Shown here one piece after another: positions 1 to 6,707 of a stretch of DNA of 46,908 nt (position 1 is its first letter; every line of letters starts with the position of its first letter). The notes beneath the pieces were generated by a model that was not told where the DNA came from, did not search any database, and saw only the letters and a list, made by a program, of their open reading frames with translations. The stretch comes from Oscillospiraceae bacterium. Its GTDB lineage: Bacteria; Bacillota; Clostridia; Oscillospirales; Oscillospiraceae. The stretch lies in NCBI GenBank assembly GCA_902760845.1, contig CACWHX010000019.1, positions 1 through 46,908 on the forward strand, given 5' to 3'. The translations under genes were made by a program, and so were the position numbers.

Positions 1-194
1 TATTACGTACTGCAATCATTGTCTCAGTGCAGAGTCCACCCCATTTCTTTCCGTCTTGCCGGAAAGAAACGCGGTGGAGCCGCAAAGAAAGGGGCGCTTG
101 GTCAAGGGGCTAACCGCCCTTTAACAACCCCCGGAGGCGGGACATTCGGCAAAGGTGGCTGCTGCGTTGCGGAACGCACAGGCTGGGTGCCGGA
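1..194 (+). repeat. Dispersed intergenic repeat, left copy
   Basis: These 194 bases recur in the same orientation at 46715-46908. The middle part, from the TCCACCCC block to the end of the AAAGAAAGGGG block, is essentially identical in both copies, and the flanks differ by scattered substitutions and one-base indels. It holds a short hairpin (CTTTCCG pairing with CGGAAAG) nested in a larger imperfect pairing of CCCCATTTCTTT with AAAGAAAGGGG. No open frame in it looks like a protein. A diverged copy lies inverted at about 594-657. The family is not one I can name. Confidence 0.85.
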
Positions 195-593
195 GAATCG
201 GTGCGAAGTGGGATATAATGCAAGCGACTAAAACTACAGCTCAGCGCTGCGGTGTGTTTTACGTGCCTTGGCAATTCCCTGCGGTGCTTGCCGCTCTAAC
301 GGGGGGATTATCTCGTCGCTTCGCTCCTCATAATGGCAGCCAATATAATACCTGGCCCCGTCCCACGAGCTCTGGAGTACGACAACGCGCGATGCTCCAT
401 GCCGCATCAACGCTTGCACAACAAGCGGCGCGCAACTCCGCACCAAGATACCCACAATCCCCGTCTCCCGCACCCCGGAGTACGGCGGCGCACTTGCGCC
501 GCTCGTACAGCCTAGTCCAACCGTAGAAGGGTAAGCCCCCGGAACCGCGCGCTCTGCGTGCGGTTCCGGAAGAAGCGATGCCCACCTCCGCAC

Positions 594-657
594 CCCCCCA
601 GCGTTTCTTTCCGGCTCCACCGGCTTTCTTTTCGCGCTGAAAAGAAAGCGGGTGGAA
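594..657 (-). repeat. Diverged inverted copy of the end repeat
   Basis: Read on the minus strand this segment has the same block order as the core of the 1-194 repeat: TCCACCC, then TTTCTTT, then a loop, then AAAGAAA, then GGTGGAGCCG, then AAAGAAA. It differs in the loop and in single bases. The match was made by eye and needs alignment. Confidence 0.6.
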
Positions 658-663
658 TGCCTG

Positions 664-803
664 CACCACGTTCAACCATCTGCGGTATCTTAACGAGGCC
701 ACCAGCCCCAAACCAGCGCACACGCCAACGCCAGGTCTACGTCCAACCATCTGCGGTTCAGTAACGAAGGAACCAGCCCCAATCCCGCACCCCCGCCAAC
801 ACC
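664..803 (+). repeat. Two-unit tandem repeat of about 70 bp
   Basis: The string CAACCATCTGCGGT occurs at 673 and again at 743. In both units it is followed by a TAACGA block, ACCAGCCCCAA and GCCAAC, giving two diverged units of about 70 bases. No coding or regulatory role is visible. Confidence 0.65.
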
Positions 804-850
804 CCTCTGCCGTGCGGCGAAAGGGAAGGGACCGCCCGGAGGCGGCCCCT

Positions 851-2077
851 TTAGATTTCAACCGATACGGCGTCGGCGTAGTGCGACTTGGTGTAAAGCA
901 GCACCTCGTCGCCCTCGCGCAGCACAAGATCCCCGCGCGGAATGAGCATGGTGCCGCGCCGCTTGACAAGGACGATGATCGTCTGGCGGGAAATGTCCAG
1001 ATCGCGGATGCACTGCCCGTTCCACGGGCTCTGGCGGCGCAGCACGATCTCCTTGAGGTCGATGCGCCAGTCGTCCTTGAAATACTCCGCGCCGATGACG
1101 AGCACGTCGCCGTCGGCCAGCACCACGTCGCCGCGCGGAACGACGACCTTCTTGTCCCGCTGGATGGCGGCGACGATCACGCCGTGCGGCAGGCCGAGCT
1201 GCCGGATGGCGGTGCCGGTCCAGGCGTCGTGCCGGTGCAGCTGCACCTTGATGAAGTGCATGTCAAACTCGTTCGCCTGCTCGCTCAGGCGCTTGAGCCG
1301 CGCGTCCTGCTCCACGAAGCCGGCGGAGATGATACCGGTAGGGATGGCCACCACACCGACGCCGAGAAATGTGATGATGATGCCGAGTACGCGGCCGATG
1401 GGCGTGATGGGGTAAATGTCGCCATAGCCGACCGTGAGCAGCGTCGAGGCGGCCCACCAGATGCCGGAGAGGGCGTTGGCGAACACCTCCGGCTGCGCGG
1501 CATGCTCCAGGCTGTACATGCAGAGGCTGGAGGCCAGCATCAGCACCAGCAGGATGGAGACGGAGGAGATGAGCTGATTGCGCTTGTTGGAGAGGACGGA
1601 CGTAATCACGTTGAGCGAGTCGTAGTATGCGTTGATGCGAAACAGCCGGAAGATGCGGATGACGCGGAAAATGCGGAACGCCACCACGCCGGAGGGGAAG
1701 AACACCGGCAGATAGGTCGGCAAAAACGACAGCAGGTCGATGATGCCGGCGAACGACACCGCGTACCGTAGCGCGGCGGCGCCGCGCGGCTTGCCGCGAT
1801 AGCGGAAGTCCGCCGTGACGAGCCGGAGCACATAGTCGGCGGTGAAGGAAATGACGGTGAGATATTCGATCACGTCGATCAGCGTGCCGAAGCGCGCCTC
1901 GACGCTGTCGAACGTGGCCGAGATGCTCGCGATCAGGTTGATGACGATGGCGAGCGTGTAGAATATATCGTACCCGCGGCTGACGGCGTCGCCGGAGGCG
2001 CCGATCTCGATGATCTCATACAGCCGCTGCCGGCGCGATTCCCGGGCCTGCGCCCGCTCTGTAGGCTTCTTTTGCAT
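851..2077 (-). CDS. Voltage-sensor potassium channel with two C-terminal RCK_C domains
   Basis: A 408-residue membrane protein with the plan of a Kv-type channel. Six transmembrane segments lie at about 38-55, 68-88, 107-125, 131-150, 169-190 and 228-253. S4 carries Arg at every third position (135, 138, 141, 144, 147). The pore loop holds the K+ selectivity filter TVGYGD (215-220). After S6 come two consecutive RCK_C (TrkA-C) domains, about 274-333 and 339-397, each with a PRGDxVLxxGDxVL core. There is no Rossmann RCK_N domain between pore and RCK_C. RCK_C domains of KtrA and CpaA bind c-di-AMP in Firmicutes, so ligand gating is plausible but inferred. It lies downstream of the KimA-like importer on the same strand, separated from it by a terminator and a -10 box of its own. 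Confidence 0.9.
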   Translation of the reverse strand: MQKKPTERAQARESRRQRLYEIIEIGASGDAVSRGYDIFYTLAIVINLIASISATFDSVEARFGTLIDVIEYLTVISFTADYVLRLVTADFRYRGKPRGAAALRYAVSFAGIIDLLSFLPTYLPVFFPSGVVAFRIFRVIRIFRLFRINAYYDSLNVITSVLSNKRNQLISSVSILLVLMLASSLCMYSLEHAAQPEVFANALSGIWWAASTLLTVGYGDIYPITPIGRVLGIIITFLGVGVVAIPTGIISAGFVEQDARLKRLSEQANEFDMHFIKVQLHRHDAWTGTAIRQLGLPHGVIVAAIQRDKKVVVPRGDVVLADGDVLVIGAEYFKDDWRIDLKEIVLRRQSPWNGQCIRDLDISRQTIIVLVKRRGTMLIPRGDLVLREGDEVLLYTKSHYADAVSVEI

Positions 2078-2122
2078 AGAACGATACCCTCAATTCCCGC
2101 GCGTGTGCGCGTATCGAGTGGT

Positions 2123-2128
2123 ATTATA
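2123..2128 (-). promoter_or_regulatory. Candidate -10 box for the channel gene
   Basis: A perfect TATAAT on the minus strand lies about 45 bases upstream of the channel start codon. The -35 at 17-18 bp spacing is poor (TGTGCA), so only the -10 is supported. Confidence 0.5.
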
Positions 2129-2162
2129 CCACGCCGCGTATCCAGATGCACACAATTTTCTG

Positions 2163-2205
2163 AAAAAGCTCCGCCCCGGCGTGTTGTCAAAACGCCGGGG
2201 CGGAG
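2163..2205 (-). terminator. Rho-independent terminator after the KimA-like gene
   Basis: A 14-bp stem (2169-2182 pairing with 2192-2205, CTCCGCCCCGGCGT on the plus strand) with a 9-base loop. On the minus strand it is followed by a T-run (complement of 2163-2167). It starts 11 bases after the stop of the permease gene and separates it from the channel gene. A TTTTTT run on the other side would let it also work on plus-strand transcripts. Confidence 0.85.
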
Positions 2206-2216
2206 TGATTTTTTAT

Positions 2217-3968
2217 TTACTGCAGCAGATACGGCACTTGGAACACGTACACGTTCCGGTATCGCTCCATCCGCCGGATGAGCGTGCGGGTGGTCTGGTT
2301 GTGCAGCGGGCGCTCATACCACTTGTGCGTCACAATCTGCGCCATCATGACCGTGAGATACTGGTGCGCCGGCAGCTTGCCGTGCTCGGCCTCGATGTGG
2401 CGCATGAGGATCTCCTCCGTGTTGCGGTAGTGCGTCACGTCATAGACGAACGTGCCCGGCACGCCGAGCGCCTCGATCTGCGCCTTCAGCCGGAGCGCGG
2501 ACGCCTCGTCCGCGCAGACGTGGTAATATTCGATTTCCACGCCGCGAAACTCCTGCGCGCAGTTGATGACCTTGATGAACGCCCGGTTCAGAGACTGCAC
2601 CGGCAGGATGATCTTGCCCGGCTGGGTGTGGCCCAGCAGCGCGGCGGCGGCCTCCGGCGTGGGCACGTTCAGGTCCGCCAGAACGCCGGTGTAGTGTTTT
2701 TTGATCTTCAGCATCAGCAGCACGAGCAGCACGATGCACACGAGCGTGACCCACGCGCCGCTGGTGAACTTCATCGCCACGTGGACCACCATGCCGACCT
2801 GGCTGAGCAGGAACGAGAGGAACACGCCGCTGGCATAGAGCGGGAGCAGCAGGTGCTGGTCGCCGCGAAACGCGACCACAAGCACGGCGGCGGAGACGAA
2901 CAACAGCAGGATGCCGTTGGAAAAATTCAACCGGCTGCCGCGGGAGATGAGCTTCCGGGGCAGATAGCCGTCCTGCGCCATGAGCGCCATGAGCAGGGGC
3001 AGCCCGGCAAAGGCCGTGTTGGCCGCGAGCGTCAGAATGACGACCGTCATGACCTGCACCACATAATAGAGGGCGCTGCCCTGCCCGAACACCGCGGCCG
3101 CAAGCTGGCTCACGGCCGTGGCCTGCTCGTTGGGCACGATGCGATACAAGCAGATGAGCGTGCTCACGCCCAGAAACACGATGCACACGAACCCCGCCAT
3201 GGCGTAGAGCACCTTTTTCGCGTTCTTCTGGGCGGGGTCGCGGAAGTTCGGCACGCCGTTGGACACGGCCTCCACGCCGGTGAGCGCCGTGCAGCCGGAG
3301 GCGAACGCGCGCAGAATCACGAACAGCATCATGTCGCGGGCGCTTTCGGTCGCGATTACGACCTCCTGCGGCGTATAGTTCCCGGCGGCGTAGCGCACAG
3401 CGCCGACGACGATCAGCGTGAGCATGGTCGCGATGAACAGATACGTCGGCACGCCGAACATCACGGCCGACTCGCGCATCCCGCGCAGATTGCCCCACGT
3501 GAGCAGCACGATCAGCGCGAGCGCGATAAGCGTCTTCCACGCGAGCAGCTCCGGAAACGCCGAGGTCACGGCGGCCGCGCCCGCGCAGGCGCTGACGGCG
3601 ACCGTGAGGACATAGCCGATGATGAGCGCGGCGCCGGCGACCAGCCCCGGCTTCTCGCCGAGATTGTCCGTCGCCACGATATACGCGCCGCCGCCCTGGG
3701 GATAGGCGTCAATCGTCTGCCGGTAGCAGAACACCAGAATGGCGAGCAGGCCGATGATCGCCGCCACGATGGGCAGAAACCTTCCGTAGGCCATCGCGCC
3801 CAGCACCGGGATGAGCACGAGCAGAATCTCCTCGCCGGCGTAGCTGACGGAGGAGATCGCGTCGCTCGCGAACACCGGAATGCCCCACAGGACGTTGAAC
3901 TTTTCCCCCGCGAGCCTGGAATCCTCCAGCCGCTTTCCCAGCAGGAGCGCGCGCAGTTTTTCCTTCAT
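2217..3968 (-). CDS. kimA: KimA-type high-affinity potassium transporter (APC superfamily)
   Basis: A 583-residue protein of the KUP/HAK/KT-like APC family, matching Bacillus KimA (formerly YdaO) in length and layout: about 12 transmembrane segments to roughly residue 420, then a soluble C-terminal domain. Early motifs fit KimA closely: SDAISSVSYAGEEIL with Asp36 and Tyr43, YRQTIDAYPQGGGAYIVA, LGEKPGLVAGAALI, and SGCTALTGVEAVSN with its conserved Glu. Where I recall an Asp before YILTVAVS in Bacillus KimA, this protein has Gly118; that may matter for proton coupling. It imports K+ using the proton gradient. The c-di-AMP riboswitch upstream (4060-4186) strongly supports the assignment over a generic amino-acid permease. 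An AAGGAG ribosome site lies 11 bases before the ATG. Confidence 0.88.
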   Translation of the reverse strand: MKEKLRALLLGKRLEDSRLAGEKFNVLWGIPVFASDAISSVSYAGEEILLVLIPVLGAMAYGRFLPIVAAIIGLLAILVFCYRQTIDAYPQGGGAYIVATDNLGEKPGLVAGAALIIGYVLTVAVSACAGAAAVTSAFPELLAWKTLIALALIVLLTWGNLRGMRESAVMFGVPTYLFIATMLTLIVVGAVRYAAGNYTPQEVVIATESARDMMLFVILRAFASGCTALTGVEAVSNGVPNFRDPAQKNAKKVLYAMAGFVCIVFLGVSTLICLYRIVPNEQATAVSQLAAAVFGQGSALYYVVQVMTVVILTLAANTAFAGLPLLMALMAQDGYLPRKLISRGSRLNFSNGILLLFVSAAVLVVAFRGDQHLLLPLYASGVFLSFLLSQVGMVVHVAMKFTSGAWVTLVCIVLLVLLMLKIKKHYTGVLADLNVPTPEAAAALLGHTQPGKIILPVQSLNRAFIKVINCAQEFRGVEIEYYHVCADEASALRLKAQIEALGVPGTFVYDVTHYRNTEEILMRHIEAEHGKLPAHQYLTVMMAQIVTHKWYERPLHNQTTRTLIRRMERYRNVYVFQVPYLLQ

Positions 3969-4000
3969 GATCTTCGATTCTCCTTATCCGCTTTTTGGGC

Positions 4001-4034
4001 GAACAAAAGGCGCTGCGTCCTGAGACGTCAGCGC
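4001..4034 (-). terminator. Riboswitch-controlled intrinsic terminator upstream of kimA
   Basis: On the minus strand GCGCTG(A)CGTC pairs with GACGCAGCGC around a TCAG loop: ten base pairs with one bulged A (4010-4034). The sequence CTTTTGTT follows. It lies between the c-di-AMP aptamer and the kimA ribosome site, where an expression platform should be. Known ydaO-class riboswitches promote termination when c-di-AMP is bound; that switching is assumed here. Confidence 0.8.
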
Positions 4035-4059
4035 ATAGATGGGCGGAGCGTCTGGCGCG

Positions 4060-4186
4060 ATACTCCGCGTCCTTCCTATGCTGACGAGATTAGCTGCCGG
4101 GTTCGGAGAAGAAGGTCTCCTACCGTCCGCAGGACGGATGCACCCCCCAAAATGGTTCTCCCGCTGCCGCAGGGGCGACATTAAGC
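4060..4186 (-). promoter_or_regulatory. c-di-AMP riboswitch (ydaO/yuaA class)
   Basis: The minus-strand sequence has the hallmark blocks of this class in order: GGGAGAACCATTTTGGGG, a variable GC hairpin (CCGTCCTGCGGACGG), TAGGAGACC, then GAACCCGGCAGCTAATCT, CTCGTCAGC and AGGAAGG. It starts a few bases after a consensus promoter and is followed by the terminator at 4001-4034. In Bacillus the same element represses K+ importers when c-di-AMP is high. Borders are approximate; the class assignment is firm on conserved sequence. Confidence 0.92.
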
Positions 4187-4192
4187 GCGTCA

Positions 4193-4221
4193 ACTATAAT
4201 CCTCGCATTTCCCATTGTCAA
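4193..4221 (-). promoter_or_regulatory. Sigma-A type promoter of the kimA riboswitch transcript
   Basis: Minus-strand TTGACA (4216-4221), 17-bp spacer, TATAGT (4193-4198). The predicted start near 4186 falls just before the riboswitch. Confidence 0.85.
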
Positions 4222-4489
4222 GAGGGACGTTTCAAATTCATTTCTTTGCACAATCTTAACGCTCGCGCGCGCGCGAAAACCGGTAGTTTTTGTCCTTTTG
4301 CCGAAATTTTTTGTGCAAATCCGCAAAATTTGAGATTTACGCCGGAACGGGACGCGGGCGGGCGTCCATATTTTGTGCCGGCAGACGGCGCATGCTCCCG
4401 CCGCGGCACAAGACCTTGTGCCGCGCGCCGTTCCCCATAATGTGCCGAAACTTTCTGCCGGAGCGGTGCGCGGCGCGACGAATTTTTGC
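4222..4489. other. Gene-free region between divergent kimA and mraZ transcripts
   Basis: No gene is supported. A perfect hairpin lies at 4402-4425 (CGCGGCACAA pairing with TTGTGCCGCG around GACC) without a T-run. The rest is an AT-rich and GC-rich patchwork in which I recognise no RNA. Confidence 0.5.
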
Positions 4490-4518
4490 TTGAATTTTTT
4501 TGGAGCAGCCATTATAAT
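4490..4518 (+). promoter_or_regulatory. Promoter of the dcw cluster (upstream of mraZ)
   Basis: TTGAAT (4490-4495), 17-bp spacer, TATAAT (4513-4518). The predicted start near 4525 places the TGG repeats at 4529-4563 at the beginning of the transcript. A roughly 200-nt leader with a GC-rich hairpin (about 4632-4666) separates it from mraZ. Confidence 0.8.
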
Positions 4519-4528
4519 AAAACCAAAG

Positions 4529-4563
4529 TGGGGCGTTGTGGTGGAAAATGTGGCAAAATGGTG
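4529..4563 (+). promoter_or_regulatory. Candidate MraZ operator: four TGG repeats at 10-bp spacing
   Basis: TGGGG (4529), TGGTG (4539), TGTGG (4549) and TGGTG (4559) recur exactly every ten bases, once per helical turn, preceded by AAAG. MraZ is known to bind direct TGGG-type repeats with 5-base spacers in front of its own operon. The location just after the mraZ promoter fits autorepression of the dcw cluster. Binding is inferred. Confidence 0.72.
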
Positions 4564-4722
4564 CCGCATAACCGCGAAGGAACGTTCCGCAGCGCGGAAA
4601 CGATGAAGCTGGTCGGGCGGCGCCTGCCGTCCGGCCCCGGACCCGCCCGCGCGGGCCGGGGCGGCTTTGTCGTCTGAATTGCTTTTTTGAACCGCGACTT
4701 TTCGGAGAGGGGAGGGAAATAA

Positions 4723-5139
4723 ATGACCGGCATCTATCAGCACAGTCTGGATGCGAAGGGCCGGGTGTTTATTCCCGCCAAGCTTCGGGAAGAGCTGGGC
4801 GACGTGTTTTATGTGACGATTTCGATGGACAATTGCCTCTGCGCGTACAACGCGGAAAACTGGCAGGTGCTCTCCGACAAGGTGAACGCCATGCCGTACG
4901 TGAAGCAGCGGCGGGTGCGCCCGCTGTTTGCCAACGCCGCCAAGTGCGAGCTGGACGGGCAGGGCCGCATCCTTCTGCCGCAGAATCTGCGGGAAAAGGT
5001 CGGCCTCGTCAAGAACGTGACCGTGGTCGGCGCGAACAACCACGCGGAGCTGTGGGACAGCGAGGCGTGGGCCGCGATCTGCGCGGAGGAGAGCCAGCCG
5101 GAGAACATCGCGGCGGTCATGGAGGAGTTGGATTTCTGA
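4723..5139 (+). CDS. mraZ: Transcriptional regulator MraZ
   Basis: 138 residues with two SpoVT-AbrB-like swapped-hairpin repeats. Each carries the family DxxGR signature: DAKGRVFIP at residues 10-18 and DGQGRILLP in the second half. MraZ forms a ring oligomer that binds TGGG-type direct repeats and controls the dcw cluster, which fits the repeat array at 4529. A strong ribosome site (GGGGAGGG) precedes the ATG. It overlaps rsmH by one base (TGATG), indicating translational coupling. A longer minus-strand frame across this region lacks family features. Confidence 0.96.
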   Translation: MTGIYQHSLDAKGRVFIPAKLREELGDVFYVTISMDNCLCAYNAENWQVLSDKVNAMPYVKQRRVRPLFANAAKCELDGQGRILLPQNLREKVGLVKNVTVVGANNHAELWDSEAWAAICAEESQPENIAAVMEELDF

Positions 5140-6071
5140 TGGAAGTCAGGCATATCTCCGTGCTGCTGCCGGAGTGCATCGAGGCGCTGCAGATCCGTCC
5201 CGACGGCGTGTATGTGGACGGGACGCTCGGCCTGGGCGGCCACGCGGAGGAGATTGCGAAGCGCCTGACGACCGGGCGGCTCATCGGCATCGACCGGGAC
5301 GAGACGGCGCTCGCGCGCGCCGGCGAGCGGCTCGCGCCCTACGGCGGCCGCGTGCGGCTGATCCACGGCAACTTCCGCGACACGGCGGAGATTCTCGATT
5401 CGCTGGGAATCGCGGCCGTGGACGGGATGCTGTTTGATCTAGGCGTCTCCTCGCCGCAGCTGGACGAGCGCGACCGCGGTTTTTCCTACATGCAGGACGC
5501 GCCGCTCGACATGCGCATGGACGCCTCGGACGATCTGAGCGCGTGGTTCGTCGTCAACCGCTGGCCGGAGGAAAAGCTCCGCCGCATCTTTTATGATTTC
5601 GGCGAGGAGCGGCACGCGCCGCGCATCGCCGCCGCCATTGTCCGCGCCCGCGCCGTGCGGGAAATCGCCACCACCGGGGAGCTGGTGGACGTGATCCGCG
5701 GCGCCATGCCGGCCGCCGCGCTGCGCGAAAAGCAGCACCCGGCCAAGCGCGCGTTTCAGGCCATCCGCATCGCCGTCAATGACGAGCTGGAGGCCGTGCG
5801 CGCCATGATGGAGACGGCGCCGGACAAGCTCCGCCCCGGCGGCAGGCTCGCCGTCATCAGCTTTCATTCGCTGGAGGACCGCATCGTCAAGGCCGGCATC
5901 CATGCCCGCGAGGACGGCTGCACCTGCCCGCGCGAATTTCCCGTGTGCACCTGCGGCTTCGTGCAGACGCTCCGCAGCGTCACGCGCAAGCCCATCACGC
6001 CGACACGGGAGGAAACCGAACAAAATCCCCGCGCCCGCAGCGCCAAGCTGCGCGTTGCCGAGCGCGTGTGA
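5139..6071 (+). CDS. rsmH: 16S rRNA (cytosine-1402-N4)-methyltransferase RsmH
   Basis: 310 residues, the usual family length, beginning MEVRHISVLLPECIEAL. It has the SAM-binding YVDGTLGLGGHAEEI segment (about 24-38), DLGVSSPQLD, RGFSY, the LDMRMD segment, and the C-terminal SFHSLEDRIVK and TRKPITPTREE motifs. RsmH methylates C1402 in the ribosomal P-site using S-adenosylmethionine. The start was chosen at 5139 because it overlaps the mraZ stop and matches the family N-terminus; earlier in-frame starts lie inside mraZ. Confidence 0.97.
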   Translation: MEVRHISVLLPECIEALQIRPDGVYVDGTLGLGGHAEEIAKRLTTGRLIGIDRDETALARAGERLAPYGGRVRLIHGNFRDTAEILDSLGIAAVDGMLFDLGVSSPQLDERDRGFSYMQDAPLDMRMDASDDLSAWFVVNRWPEEKLRRIFYDFGEERHAPRIAAAIVRARAVREIATTGELVDVIRGAMPAAALREKQHPAKRAFQAIRIAVNDELEAVRAMMETAPDKLRPGGRLAVISFHSLEDRIVKAGIHAREDGCTCPREFPVCTCGFVQTLRSVTRKPITPTREETEQNPRARSAKLRVAERV

Positions 6072-6101
6072 CCCGACCGCCCCTCGAAAGGAGAGATTCT
6101 C

Positions 6102-6647
6102 ATGCCAGCTGCCGCTGCGAAAAAAACCTATACCGCGACCCCTGTCACGGGCAGCCTTGCCTATGACATCGCGCAGCCGGAGGAGGAAGCGTATTTTTAC
6201 AGCCTCCCGCGCGAAGCCATCGCAAACGCGCCCCGCATCGACGAGGAGGTCGTGCAGAAGACGCGCGCCGTCCCCCGGCAGGCGATCGCGCCGGCGGCGG
6301 TGCTGGGCTTTGCCCTCGCGGCGGCGCTGCTGGTCGTCGTGATCTTTGCGCACGTGGGCATGAGCGCCGCGTCGGAAAACGTCCTTGCGCTGGAGCACCA
6401 GGTCGAGGAGCTGCAAAAACGGCAGGACGATCTGCTGATCGACTACGAGACGGCCTTCAATCTCACAGAGCTGGAGGACTACGCCATCAACGAGCTGGGA
6501 ATGCAGAAGCCCCGCAGCGACCAGATCTATTTCATCAACAGCACCGCCGAGGACAAGGCGGTCGTCCTGAGCGAGCGAGCGGAGTCCGTCAGCCTGGTGG
6601 ACCGCCTCGGCGATTTTCTTTCGTCGATTGCGGAATATTTCGGCTGA
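6102..6647 (+). CDS. ftsL: FtsL/DivIC-like septum protein
   Basis: 181 residues and poorly conserved, as expected for FtsL. A cytoplasmic N-terminus of about 60 residues, one transmembrane helix at about 64-86 (rich in Ala, Leu and Val), then a coiled coil (SENVLALEHQVEELQKRQDDL, split by charged heptads) and the typical LEDYAINELGMQKP segment seen in FtsL/DivIC proteins, followed by an acidic tail. It bridges FtsQ/DivIB and the FtsW-PBP pair at the septum. The position between rsmH and the transpeptidase gene is the standard ftsL slot. AAAGGAGAG precedes the ATG. The name rests mainly on position and architecture. Confidence 0.82.
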   Translation: MPAAAAKKTYTATPVTGSLAYDIAQPEEEAYFYSLPREAIANAPRIDEEVVQKTRAVPRQAIAPAAVLGFALAAALLVVVIFAHVGMSAASENVLALEHQVEELQKRQDDLLIDYETAFNLTELEDYAINELGMQKPRSDQIYFINSTAEDKAVVLSERAESVSLVDRLGDFLSSIAEYFG

Positions 6648-6707
6648 TGCCTGCGGTAAGATAGTAGCAGGCAGTCTGCAAACCCACGCGCGAGTAAGGA
6701 GAACCAT

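Larger units (their letters stand above)
195..850. other. Gene-free stretch with hairpins and repeats
   Basis: No convincing gene. Open frames here have low-complexity translations and no ribosome site. Visible structures are a hairpin at 539-569 (CCGGAACCGC pairing with GCGGTTCCGG), an imperfect one near 476-512, the inverted repeat copy at 594-657 and a two-unit tandem repeat at 664-803. It lies downstream of the channel gene that ends at 851 on the minus strand, so a terminator for that gene may fall here, but I see none with a clear T-run. Confidence 0.6.

Noticed and set aside
328..969. A 213-codon minus-strand open frame over the left repeats
   Set aside because: It runs through repeat DNA into the channel gene's 3' end, has no ribosome site and a low-complexity translation.
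2010..4184. A 724-codon plus-strand open frame opposite the KimA-like gene
   Set aside because: Its translation is a His/Arg/Asp-rich mirror of high-GC antisense DNA with no family motif. The minus strand holds a full KimA homologue with riboswitch, promoter and terminator.
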